The notes beneath the pieces are model-generated. The model saw only the letters and a program-made list of their open reading frames with translations, was not told the DNA's origin and did not search any database. Of a stretch of DNA of 8,206 nucleotides, positions 1 through 7,163 are shown one piece after another; the first letter of the stretch is position 1, and every line of letters starts with the position of its first letter. Both the position numbers and the translations under genes were made by a program. Source of the DNA: an uncultured Eubacteriales bacterium (GTDB taxonomy: Bacteria > Bacillota > Clostridia > Lachnospirales > Lachnospiraceae); NCBI GenBank assembly GCA_902772745.1, contig CACYBV010000227.1:1-8206 (forward strand), given 5' to 3'.

Positions 1-1842
1 CGACTCCACCGGATAGCTGATGCCCGCCACAACCGTAAGGAAGGTCAGGACAATCGAGAACATCGTCTTGATGAGATACATCGTCGACGCATTGCAGATA
101 TTGTTGATAACGCGGCGGCCCTGCTTTACAACATCCGGCATTGAGCTGAAATTGGAATCCAGGAGCACAATGTCCGCGGTATGTTTCGCGGCATCCGAGC
201 CTGTCGCCATCGCGATGGAGCAGTCCGCCTGCTTGAACGCGAGCACGTCGTTGACGCCGTCTCCGGTCATTGCGACTTTATGGCCCCGTTCCTGAAGCGC
301 TGCAACCATCAGCTTCTTCTGATCCGGCCGGACTCTTCCGAACACCGTATAGGTATCCATCAGTTCCGGAAGATCCGAGCTTTCCGTAATCGTGGAAGCG
401 TCGAGATAATTATCCGCGCCCTGAAGTCCGCACTGCGCGGCGATTTTCGAGACCGTTACCGGATCGTCGCCGGAGATCACCTTCAGCGTGACGTTCTGCT
501 CCGCGAAATAACGCATCGTATTTTCACAGTCTTTGCGGATCACATCCGTAAGCAGCATAAACCCAAGAGGCGTCAAATCCGCCGGGTCCACAGCGCCGGA
601 AAAGGGTTTGTCGCTTTTCGCAGCGACAATAACACGGAATCCCTGGGCAGCAAATTCATGCGCTTTCTCAATAAGCTCCGCATCGGAAGGAAACAGGAAC
701 TGGACCGCACCGATATAATAGCTTCCGTGTTCGGAAAAAACGGCGCCGGAGTATTTGCGCTCCGATGAAAACGGAATTTCTTTTTCCAAAGTCCATGCAC
801 TGTTGACCGGCGCGCCGAAATACATGGCAAGCGCGGTCGTGGTCGCGTTTTTATTCCGTGCCGAGAACAAAAGCTGCTGCATCGCTGTCCTCAGCTCATC
901 ATTCTCCGACATGTCTATGATCTGTTCGACATTCAGCCGCCCTTCCGTAAGCGTTCCGGTTTTGTCCAGACAGAGAACATCGACGCGCGCAAGGGTTTCG
1001 ATGCAGTAGAGATCCTGGACGATCGTGCGCTTCTGAGCGAGTTTCAGCACCCCGAGGGTCAGGGAAACGGATGTCAGAAGCACCAGGCCCTCCGGGATCA
1101 TTCCGACGCCGGATGCCGCAGTCATTTCCATGGTTTCCCGGAGGGAATACCCGTTCCAGAAATACATCTTTGCAAAAAGAAGTCCGCACAGGGGAATAAT
1201 CGCAAAACTGACGATTTTCAGGATCCGGTTCAGCGTATCCCGAAGGCCGGACTTTCGGACGCGGTTTTTCTTGGCCTCGCCGGTGATCTTGGCGGCATAG
1301 CTGCTGTTCCCGACCCGGATCGCCCGGACCCATGCGGTTCCCGAAGTGATGAAGGAGCCGGACAAGAGCTCCTGTCCGGGCTTTTTCGACACCGTATCGG
1401 ACTCGCCCGTAAGAAGCGATTCATTGACTTCGATCGCGCCTTCAAGGATCTCGCAGTCGCAGGGAATCTGGTCGCCCTGCTTGAGGTAAAGCATGTCATC
1501 CAGAACAATCTCATTGACAGGAATCTCCTTCCAGGCTCCGGAACGAAATGCGTTCGTTCGGCTCTGATTCAGGATCGACAGCCTGTCCAGGGTGATTTTC
1601 GTACGGATTTCCTGGAAAATACCGATGCCGGTATTGATCAGGATGACAAACATGAACGTGGTGTTCTTGTAGGATCCGACAAGCAACAGCCCGACGAAAA
1701 ATATGACGTTCAGCAGGTTGAAGAAAGTCATTGTATTCCCGAGAATGATGGCCGCATACGACTTTGTATTCTGGTCGCGAACCTCGTTCACCTGCCCGAG
1801 TTCTATTCTTTTTTGAACCTCTTCCTCACTCAGTCCCTTCAT
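1..1842 (-). CDS. CtpE/Exp7-type cation-transporting P-type ATPase, 3'-truncated by the window edge
   Basis: This is an integral membrane ion pump that cycles through a phospho-aspartate. The 614 codons in view run from the start at 1842 without a stop to position 1. Two N-terminal helices (about residues 38-58 and 61-79) precede the actuator domain with T145-G-E-S148. Helices 3 and 4 (about 207-228 and 238-268) carry the ion-site motif P250-E-G-L. The phosphorylation motif is D293-K-T-G-T-L-T, and the hinge T526-G-D-G-V-N-D532 supplies D528 and D532 for Mg2+. The sequence stops inside helix 5, so the remaining transmembrane C-terminus is outside. The start, the M4 motif and an IGA (377-379) in place of the usual KGA nucleotide-site lysine resemble mycobacterial CtpE, a Ca2+ importer, and pneumococcal Exp7. 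Ca2+ as the ion is inferred from that resemblance. The ribosome site is poor: AAGGA at 1862-1858 lies 15 bases from the ATG. The gene starts 38 bases after the alaA stop, so the two are probably co-transcribed. Confidence 0.93.
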   Translation of the reverse strand, partial: MKGLSEEEVQKRIELGQVNEVRDQNTKSYAAIILGNTMTFFNLLNVIFFVGLLLVGSYKNTTFMFVILINTGIGIFQEIRTKITLDRLSILNQSRTNAFRSGAWKEIPVNEIVLDDMLYLKQGDQIPCDCEILEGAIEVNESLLTGESDTVSKKPGQELLSGSFITSGTAWVRAIRVGNSSYAAKITGEAKKNRVRKSGLRDTLNRILKIVSFAIIPLCGLLFAKMYFWNGYSLRETMEMTAASGVGMIPEGLVLLTSVSLTLGVLKLAQKRTIVQDLYCIETLARVDVLCLDKTGTLTEGRLNVEQIIDMSENDELRTAMQQLLFSARNKNATTTALAMYFGAPVNSAWTLEKEIPFSSERKYSGAVFSEHGSYYIGAVQFLFPSDAELIEKAHEFAAQGFRVIVAAKSDKPFSGAVDPADLTPLGFMLLTDVIRKDCENTMRYFAEQNVTLKVISGDDPVTVSKIAAQCGLQGADNYLDASTITESSDLPELMDTYTVFGRVRPDQKKLMVAALQERGHKVAMTGDGVNDVLAFKQADCSIAMATGSDAAKHTADIVLLDSNFSSMPDVVKQGRRVINNICNASTMYLIKTMFSIVLTFLTVVAGISYPVES

Positions 1843-1880
1843 GAAGTTTTCAGTCCGTCCTTTTTTCTGATTGTACCTGT

Positions 1881-3098
1881 TCAGTGCTGGCGGTATCCGT
1901 CCAGGAATTCCGCCATTTTCTGCATTGCTTCCTGCAGGACTTCCACCCGCGGGAGATAGACGATCCGGAAATGATCCGGTTCTTCCCAGTGGAAGCCTTT
2001 TCCGGGCACGAGAAGCACCCGCTTTTCATGCAGCAGGTCAATGCAGAATTTCTCGTCGTCCGTGATATTGAATTTCTTAATGTCCAGCCGCGGGAAGGTA
2101 TAGAATGCGCCGTGGGGCCGCACCTCGGAAAGGCCCGGGATATCGTTGACAAGCCGGTCGATGCATTCACGCTGCTCATAAATTCTCCCGCCCGGAAGGA
2201 TCAGCTGGTCCGCGCTCTGCGTACCGCCGATTGCGGTCTGGATGATCATCTGGGAAGGCACGTTGCTGCACAGCCGCATGGAGCTTAACATGTTCAGGCC
2301 TTCGATATAGCCCTTTGCGTGATCCTTTCTTCCGGAAAGCACCATCCAGCCGACGCGGAAACCCGCGATTCTGTGGGATTTCGAGAGGCCGTTCAAGGTG
2401 ACACAGAGAAGGTCCGGCGCAAGGGAGGCGATGGAGGTATGCCGGATGCCGTCCATCACCAGGCGGTCGTAAATCTCGTCCGAGAAAATGATCAGCTCGT
2501 GTTCGCGGGCGACCTCGACAATTTCCTCAAGCAGCGGAGTCGGATAAACCGCACCGGTCGGGTTGTTGGGGTTGATGATGACAATCGCCTTGGTGCGGTC
2601 CGTGATCTTCGACCGGATGTCCTGAAGATCCGGATACCAGTCCGCCTGCTCGTCGCAGCGGTAATGCACCGCGGTTCCGCCGGAAAGCGTCACGCAGGCT
2701 GTCCACAAAGGATAATCCGGCGAAGGCACCAAAACTTCGTCGCCGTTATCCAGAAGGCCCTGCATGGACATCGAAATCATTTCCGACACGCCGTTTCCGG
2801 TGTAAATATGATCCACGTCAAGATTCGGGAGGCCTTTCAGCTGATGATACTGCATGATGGCCTTCCTCGCAGCGAAAATACCCTTTGAATTGCTGTAGCC
2901 TTCGGCGTCCGGAATGTTCCGGATCATATCCTGGATGATTTCTTCAGGCGCCATCAGGCCGAAAGGCGCGGGGTTTCCGATGTTCAGCTTCAGGATCCTT
3001 ATGCCCTGCGCTTCCATCTTTTCCGCTTCTTCAAGGACCGGTCCGCGGACGTCGTAACTGACATAATCAAGTTTGTGGGATTTCAGGAACTGTCTCAT
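1881..3098 (-). CDS. alaA: AlaA-type glutamate-pyruvate aminotransferase (alanine-synthesizing)
   Basis: This cytosolic PLP enzyme (fold type I, class I/II aminotransferase) transfers the amino group of glutamate to pyruvate, giving alanine and 2-oxoglutarate. The 405-residue product has the same length as E. coli AlaA and matches my memory of it almost end to end, including YDVRGPVL, LKLNIGNPAPFG, YPLWTA, VIINPNNPTGA and KGYIEGLNML. Expected catalytic residues are present: N179, D207 and Y210 around the cofactor, K240 in GLSKSHRIAGFR as the Schiff-base lysine, and R378 in FRIVYLPR for the substrate carboxylate. An in-frame ATG exists at 3149, but the ATG at 3098 is preferred: it has a good ribosome site (AAAGGGAG at 3111-3104, 5 bases away) and reproduces the AlaA N-terminus. 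The gene has its own promoter at the U32 stop codon and is followed closely by the P-type ATPase gene. Confidence 0.96.
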   Translation of the reverse strand: MRQFLKSHKLDYVSYDVRGPVLEEAEKMEAQGIRILKLNIGNPAPFGLMAPEEIIQDMIRNIPDAEGYSNSKGIFAARKAIMQYHQLKGLPNLDVDHIYTGNGVSEMISMSMQGLLDNGDEVLVPSPDYPLWTACVTLSGGTAVHYRCDEQADWYPDLQDIRSKITDRTKAIVIINPNNPTGAVYPTPLLEEIVEVAREHELIIFSDEIYDRLVMDGIRHTSIASLAPDLLCVTLNGLSKSHRIAGFRVGWMVLSGRKDHAKGYIEGLNMLSSMRLCSNVPSQMIIQTAIGGTQSADQLILPGGRIYEQRECIDRLVNDIPGLSEVRPHGAFYTFPRLDIKKFNITDDEKFCIDLLHEKRVLLVPGKGFHWEEPDHFRIVYLPRVEVLQEAMQKMAEFLDGYRQH

Positions 3099-3103
3099 GC
3101 GCT

Positions 3104-3111
3104 CTCCCTTT
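3104..3111 (-). promoter_or_regulatory. Ribosome binding site that fixes the alaA start
   Basis: The minus strand reads AAAGGGAG ending 5 bases before the ATG at 3098. The site lies inside the longer reading frame that begins at 3149, so it argues for the shorter, AlaA-length protein. Confidence 0.75.
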
Positions 3112-3125
3112 CTCGCGAAAAGAGC

Positions 3126-3170
3126 CGGGGTTATGCATCTTTCCCGCACTGCGGAAACCTTCTGACCCCG
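3126..3170 (-). other. Potential folded leader of alaA (nested inverted repeats)
   Basis: On the minus strand CGGGGT (3170-3165) can pair with ACCCCG (3131-3126). Inside that loop, CCGC and GCGG flank a three-base AGT loop, with TTT/AAA continuing the arm across a one-base bulge. The structure begins about five bases after the predicted +1. Only a short T run (CTCTTTT) follows, so a terminator or attenuator is possible but weak. I do not recognise a known riboswitch class. Confidence 0.35.
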
Positions 3171-3181
3171 ATAATCGGTTT

Positions 3182-3210
3182 ATTATACCAAACAATTTAA
3201 TATCAGTCAA
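3182..3210 (-). promoter_or_regulatory. Promoter of alaA (sigma-A type, extended -10)
   Basis: The minus strand shows TTGACT at 3210-3205, a 17-base spacer, and a perfect TATAAT at 3187-3182 preceded by TGG, which makes an extended -10. The -35 box overlaps the last codons and the TGA of the upstream U32 gene. Transcription should begin near 3175, giving a leader of about 77 bases before the alaA ATG. The match to consensus is close enough to predict strong constitutive activity unless a repressor acts here. Confidence 0.8.
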
Positions 3211-5479
3211 CCTTTCTGCGGAAATGTCCCCGCGTAAATAAGGGCAGTTCTTCCGTTTTTTCACCGGAAATGTATGCCCGTTCGAACGCGCGTATCAGCT
3301 TCCCTGTTTCCTCTTCGCTTTCAACGGTAAAATCAAGCCGTCCTTCGGGGATTCCGAGTTTTCGGACATCCGGGGCCAGCGAAAGAAGCGAAAGCGGTAC
3401 CGCATTCAGGATCCGGTTCAGGCAGTAACGGCAGATACATTCCGCAGGAAGTCGGTTTCCCATCCGGTCTGAAAGCATGAGCGTACGGTTTTTCCTGTCG
3501 CAGCCCGAAGCGGTCCTAAGAAGGCAGTTTGCGCTCAGCATCATCGGAAGGTATCCGTAAAGGAGTATTGTGTCACCGGAAAAATCCATGTTCCGGATCT
3601 CGGGTTCCGACAGTTCCAGCGGAACCGTGAGGCGGGAAAAGCCGCATTCGCGGAGGAATTCCTGCGTTTCGTGATTCATTGCATAGAGGCTGTGGTCCGC
3701 GGTTCTCCGGCCCGGGAATGCATTTTCATCAAGCCAGGAAAGTTCTCCGAGGCTTCTTATCAGGAAACCGTCAAAACCGGCATTCCGGATGGGTTCGCGG
3801 TTTCTGTTGAGCCAGTCCTGCATCTCTTTGCGGAAAACAGGCGGAAGCGCCAGAAAGGCTTTTTTCCCGTGCGCCCGGATATTTTCCGCGATTTCCTCAT
3901 ACTCTTCCGCTTCGGAAAATGTCGATTCCAGAATGATCGTGTCGGCAGAAGACCTGAGAGCCGGATAAAGCTGCTGTCTTTTCGAAACAAGAATCTGAAG
4001 CCGTACGGAAAACGTTTTCCCGGATTCATCCGCCTGCGGCGCGTAACCGTAAGCCGGATACCGAAGCGGTTTTTCCCGAAGCTGTTCCTGCGGTTTTATC
4101 CCGGGCTTCTGCGTCTTCCGCCGGTAAGACAGCAGGATCTTTTCATTCAGCGCCGATACGGCCTTTCTTCGGAGCGCATTCAGCGCAGAAACAGGGAGGA
4201 ACAGACTGCCCTCGATGACGCCTTCGATCGATTCTGCGGCGAAATCACTGTCTCCGAGCCGGAGGAGCTGCTTCTCTGCGTCCTCTTTTTGAGCCGGGCG
4301 TGAACCTGCGCGCTCGGCGATAAAATCGGAAAAGACTTCACAGAAAAAATGCCGGCCGTCGAGCACGGTGCTGATCCGAAGCATCCCCGGTTTTCCCTCT
4401 TCAAAACGGTAATTCAGGCGGGCCGGGCTTCTGTGCGGCGTATCGATATAATTCCTTCGGATTGTCTCCGTCAGTACCTGCGGTTCTTCCCTGAAAGCCG
4501 GTTCCCTGAGGCTCAGCATCTCTCTTCCGTTATGGCGCCTCAGATATCCGTCGGTGAATCCGTTCCGGTTAAACAAAAGAAAAAGCGTCTTTTCGTCCGC
4601 AGGATCGACGGCATAACCCGCTTTTCGGAGCTCCTCCGGGGATTCCTCCCCGGTCTTTTCGTGTATTTCCAGCAGAAGATCCAGATATTTACGATAGACC
4701 GATGTTACGCCGGCCGCGTATTCCGCTTTCTTCATGCGGCCTTCGATCTTCAGGGAATCGACGCCTGCAGAAAACAGTTCGGGAAGGAACTGGAGCGTGT
4801 TCAGATCCCGGAGTGAGAGAAGGTACTCTTCGCCTTTCTTATTGAGGCGCTGCCCTTTCTCATCAAAAAGTGTATACGGCATGCGGCAGCTCTGTGCGCA
4901 GCGGCCGCGGTTGCCGGAGCGTCCGCCGACAAGCGAACTGAACAGGCACTGCCCGGAATACGAATAACAGAGCGCGCCGTGGATAAAGCATTCCACCTGG
5001 AGACCGCTCTCTTCCCTGATCCTTCGGATTTCCCGAAGAGAAAGCTCCCGCGCCGGGACAACGCGCACCGCGCCGAGTTTTTTCAGGAGATTCGCATGGT
5101 ATGGGTCCGTCACCGCCGCCTGGGTACTGACATGAAGCGGAAGATCCGGAAAATTCCTGTAAAGAACCCGCATCAGTCCAAGGTCCTGGACGATGATTCC
5201 GTCCAGTCCGGCTTCGTACAGCGGCTGGAGAAGCGGGCGGACTTCATTTTCAAGCTCCTGTTCCTTGAGAAGCGTATTCAGCGTCAGGTACAGCTTTTTC
5301 CCGTGAAGATGCGCATAATCGATCGCCTGTACATAATCATCCTTATCCGCATTCTCCGCGAAAGCCCGCGCGGAAAATCGCGAAAGTCCCATATAGACAG
5401 CATCCGCGCCGGCCGAAAAGCAGGCTTTCATAACCTGAAAGGAGCCGGCCGGCGCCAGAAGTTCAATCTTTTTCTTCAT
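3203..5479 (-). CDS. U32 family protein with DUF3656-like middle (RlhA-like RNA hydroxylase candidate)
   Basis: The 758-residue product starts MKKKIELLAPAGS, as U32 proteins usually do. The U32 signature is intact at 163-181 (E-C-F-x2-G-A-L-C-x4-S-G-Q-C-L-F-S). C171, C178, C194 and C198 are spaced like the 4Fe-4S ligands of characterised members. Residues of about 340-450 look like DUF3656, the domain of E. coli RlhA, which hydroxylates C2501 of 23S rRNA. A further C-terminal half (about 485-735) also looks barrel-like and carries its own cysteines. Family members once called peptidases or collagenases act as prephenate-dependent RNA hydroxylases (RlhA, TrhP) or in ubiquinone synthesis (UbiU/V), so a modification enzyme is more likely than a protease; the substrate here is inferred. 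The ATG at 5479 is chosen over 5596 because GGGGA lies 6 bases upstream and the family N-terminus begins here. The gene overlaps the end of ruvB by 17 bases, suggesting translational coupling. Confidence 0.92.
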   Translation of the reverse strand: MKKKIELLAPAGSFQVMKACFSAGADAVYMGLSRFSARAFAENADKDDYVQAIDYAHLHGKKLYLTLNTLLKEQELENEVRPLLQPLYEAGLDGIIVQDLGLMRVLYRNFPDLPLHVSTQAAVTDPYHANLLKKLGAVRVVPARELSLREIRRIREESGLQVECFIHGALCYSYSGQCLFSSLVGGRSGNRGRCAQSCRMPYTLFDEKGQRLNKKGEEYLLSLRDLNTLQFLPELFSAGVDSLKIEGRMKKAEYAAGVTSVYRKYLDLLLEIHEKTGEESPEELRKAGYAVDPADEKTLFLLFNRNGFTDGYLRRHNGREMLSLREPAFREEPQVLTETIRRNYIDTPHRSPARLNYRFEEGKPGMLRISTVLDGRHFFCEVFSDFIAERAGSRPAQKEDAEKQLLRLGDSDFAAESIEGVIEGSLFLPVSALNALRRKAVSALNEKILLSYRRKTQKPGIKPQEQLREKPLRYPAYGYAPQADESGKTFSVRLQILVSKRQQLYPALRSSADTIILESTFSEAEEYEEIAENIRAHGKKAFLALPPVFRKEMQDWLNRNREPIRNAGFDGFLIRSLGELSWLDENAFPGRRTADHSLYAMNHETQEFLRECGFSRLTVPLELSEPEIRNMDFSGDTILLYGYLPMMLSANCLLRTASGCDRKNRTLMLSDRMGNRLPAECICRYCLNRILNAVPLSLLSLAPDVRKLGIPEGRLDFTVESEEETGKLIRAFERAYISGEKTEELPLFTRGHFRRKVD

Positions 5480-6467
5480 GAGAAATCCCCAGGTGCGCGT
5501 AAGCGTGATCGGTAACAACCCGTCCTTTCGGCGTCCGGACAATGAAGCCGTTCTGCAGAAGGTAAGGTTCGTAAACGTCCTCGAGTGTCCCCGCATCCTC
5601 CGACAAAGCCGCAGACAGGGTATCGAGTCCGACCGGTCCGCCGCCGAATTTTTCGATCATCAGCATCAGGATTTTCCGGTCGCCGCTGTCTAATCCAAGC
5701 TTATCGACATCCAGCATGTCCAGCGCTTCGTCCGTGATTTTCTTCGTAATGCTGCCGTCTCCCCGGACCTGTGCCACATCGCGGACACGCTTTAAAAACC
5801 GGTTCGCAAGACGCGGCGTACCGCGGGATCTTCTTGCAAGCTCGTAAGAAGCCTCCTGATCAATCCGTACGCCCAGAACTTCCGCACTTCTCTGTACGAT
5901 TTCCCGAAGTTCCTCCACCGTATAAAATTCCATCCGGTGAATAATTCCGAAGCGGTCCCGTAAAGGCGCCGTGAGAAGCCCGGCCCTTGTCGTCGCGCCG
6001 ACCAGGGTGAAATGCGGCAGATCAAGACGGATTGACCGCGCGGTCGGGCCTTTCCCGATCACGATGTCGATCGCGAAATCCTCCATTGCCGGATACAGCA
6101 CTTCCTCGACCTGGCGGTTCAGCCGGTGAATTTCGTCGATGAACAGCACGTCGTTTTCCTGCAGGTTATTGAGGATCGCCGCAAGCTCGCCGGGTTTTTC
6201 GATCGCGGGGCCTGAGGTGATCTTCATGTTCGTACCCATTTCATTTGCGATGATGCCGGCGAGCGTCGTCTTTCCGAGGCCCGGAGGCCCATAGAGAAGC
6301 ACATGGTCCAGCGCTTCGCGGCGTTCCTTTGCGGCGTCGATATAGATTTTCAGCGTTTCCTTGAGGCGTTCCTGTCCGATGTACTGCCGCAGTTTCTGCG
6401 GCCTTAAGCTGTTCTCGACCGGAATGTCCTCGATCATTTCTTCCGTAGTGATAATTCTGCGGTTCAT
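5463..6467 (-). CDS. ruvB: RuvB, Holliday-junction branch-migration ATPase
   Basis: RuvB is the hexameric AAA+ motor that RuvA loads onto four-way DNA junctions to drive branch migration during recombination and fork repair. The 334-residue product has the usual RuvB length. It shows Walker A G60-P-P-G-L-G-K-T67, Walker B D111-E-I-H114, the sensor-1 stretch GATTRAG (157-163), the arginine finger R170 in APLRDRFG, and the sensor-2 motif RGTPRLANR around R219. A winged-helix DNA-binding domain fills the C-terminus (GGGPVGLDTLSAAL onward). The ATG at 6467 is preferred over an in-frame ATG at 6494: it has a GAGGA site overlapping the ruvA stop, and MNRRIITTEE is a normal RuvB beginning. Ten bases separate it from ruvA, and its 3' end overlaps the U32 gene. 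Confidence 0.98.
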   Translation of the reverse strand: MNRRIITTEEMIEDIPVENSLRPQKLRQYIGQERLKETLKIYIDAAKERREALDHVLLYGPPGLGKTTLAGIIANEMGTNMKITSGPAIEKPGELAAILNNLQENDVLFIDEIHRLNRQVEEVLYPAMEDFAIDIVIGKGPTARSIRLDLPHFTLVGATTRAGLLTAPLRDRFGIIHRMEFYTVEELREIVQRSAEVLGVRIDQEASYELARRSRGTPRLANRFLKRVRDVAQVRGDGSITKKITDEALDMLDVDKLGLDSGDRKILMLMIEKFGGGPVGLDTLSAALSEDAGTLEDVYEPYLLQNGFIVRTPKGRVVTDHAYAHLGISHEEKD

Positions 6468-6471
6468 ACTG

Positions 6472-6477
6472 TCCTCT
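6472..6477 (-). promoter_or_regulatory. Ribosome binding site of ruvB, abutting the ruvA stop
   Basis: The minus strand reads AGAGGA directly after the TAA of ruvA, ending 4 bases before the ruvB ATG at 6467. A ribosome terminating on ruvA would sit on this site, so ruvB translation is probably coupled to ruvA. The site also decides against the earlier in-frame ATG at 6494. Confidence 0.7.
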
Positions 6478-7086
6478 TTATCTTCCGAGCGCACGGAGCG
6501 CTTCCTTCAGAATCTGATTTGCGGATTTTCCGCTTACGTCCAGTTTTGAAACGGCGCGGAGCGCATCGGAGGAACTGAATCCGAGTTCTGTCAGTGCAAT
6601 GACCGCGTCATTTTTTGCGGAGGAATCCGTATCCGAAAGCGCGGAAGCCGCACCGGAGCCGGATGCGGTGTCCCCGAAGGCCTCTCCGATATCAACCTTG
6701 TCCTTGAGTTCCATGACAATCCGCTGGGCTGTTTTGGCGCCGATCCCCGGTGCCCTTGAAATCGCCTTTGCGTCTCCCGCAAGGACGGCAAAACGAAGGT
6801 CCTGCACGGACATGACGGAAAGCACGCCGAGCGCGCCTTTCGGGCCGATGCCGCTGATGGTGATAAGCAGCCGGAACATCTCCAGGCTGTCGCGGTCCGA
6901 AAAGCCGAAGAGGCTCATTTCGTCCTCCCGGACATTCAGGTAAGTATACAAAAGCGTTTCCGCCCCGATCCGAACCGATCCCGCGACCGACTGGGGCACA
7001 TTGATTTCATAACCGATCGGTCCGCAGTCCACGATCACTTTCCCGTCTCTGATCTCCAGGACGGTTCCCTTCACAAACGCGATCAT
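6478..7086 (-). CDS. ruvA: RuvA, Holliday-junction DNA-binding subunit
   Basis: RuvA binds the four-way junction as a tetramer, holds it in an open square form and recruits RuvB. The 202-residue product has the three RuvA regions. The first is an N-terminal OB fold (MIAFVKGTVLEI to about 62) including the acidic pin E54-D55. The second is a pair of helix-hairpin-helix motifs at SGIGPK (78-83) and PGIGAK (113-118). The third is a C-terminal RuvB-contacting domain (about 158-202), joined by a flexible linker rich in Gly, Ala and Ser (about 135-157). The ATG at 7086 is preferred because GGAGG lies 9 bases upstream and the family begins MIA/MIG. An in-frame ATG at 7134 sits inside a hairpin with no ribosome site. 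No ruvC is adjacent, as expected in Firmicutes, where RecU resolves junctions. Confidence 0.98.
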   Translation of the reverse strand: MIAFVKGTVLEIRDGKVIVDCGPIGYEINVPQSVAGSVRIGAETLLYTYLNVREDEMSLFGFSDRDSLEMFRLLITISGIGPKGALGVLSVMSVQDLRFAVLAGDAKAISRAPGIGAKTAQRIVMELKDKVDIGEAFGDTASGSGAASALSDTDSSAKNDAVIALTELGFSSSDALRAVSKLDVSGKSANQILKEALRALGR

Positions 7087-7095
7087 CCGCCTAAT

Positions 7096-7100
7096 CCTCC
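7096..7100 (-). promoter_or_regulatory. Ribosome binding site of ruvA
   Basis: A perfect GGAGG on the minus strand lies 9 bases before the ATG at 7086. It selects this start over the in-frame ATG at 7134. Confidence 0.8.
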
Positions 7101-7122
7101 GATTCAATTTCAATACGGGCCT

Positions 7123-7157
7123 GACGGGAAGCATTTTATGGCCGAATGCTTCGCGTC
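7123..7157 (-). other. Inverted repeat forming a predicted 5'-terminal stem-loop of the ruvAB transcript
   Basis: On the minus strand GACG-C-GAAGCATT (7157-7145) pairs with AATGCTTC-C-CGTC (7135-7123). This gives 12 base pairs, one C-C mismatch and a nine-base loop. The base of the stem falls on the +1 predicted from the promoter (7 bases after the -10). It could be a protective 5' hairpin in the mRNA or a DNA operator dyad. There is no T run after it in either direction, so an intrinsic terminator is unlikely. Confidence 0.6.
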
Positions 7158-7163
7158 ATTTCT

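Noticed and set aside
20..768. Plus-strand reading frames across positions 20-768
   Set aside because: They lie opposite the P-type ATPase gene, whose minus-strand frame carries the D-K-T-G-T and T-G-D-G-V-N-D motifs. The plus-strand products resemble no family I know and have no convincing ribosome site.
2319..2888. Plus-strand frame of 189 codons opposite alaA
   Set aside because: It is a shadow of a gene with full-length, motif-complete similarity to AlaA; long opposite-strand frames are expected in G+C-rich coding DNA.
3099..3202. Riboswitch or T-box upstream of alaA
   Set aside because: The leader is only about 77 bases, and I see neither a T-box sequence, a known aptamer core nor a convincing terminator with a long T run.
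3671..5515. Several plus-strand frames opposite the U32 gene
   Set aside because: The minus-strand frame is continuous over 758 codons with an intact U32 signature; the opposite frames show no recognisable domain.
5480..5596. N-terminal extension of the U32 protein to the ATG at 5596
   Set aside because: The extra 39 residues overlap ruvB coding sequence and do not resemble the family N-terminus; MKKKIELLAPAGS at 5479 has a ribosome site.
7087..7134. Upstream in-frame ATG for ruvA at 7134
   Set aside because: It falls in the arm of the leader hairpin without a ribosome site, while GGAGG is correctly placed for the ATG at 7086.
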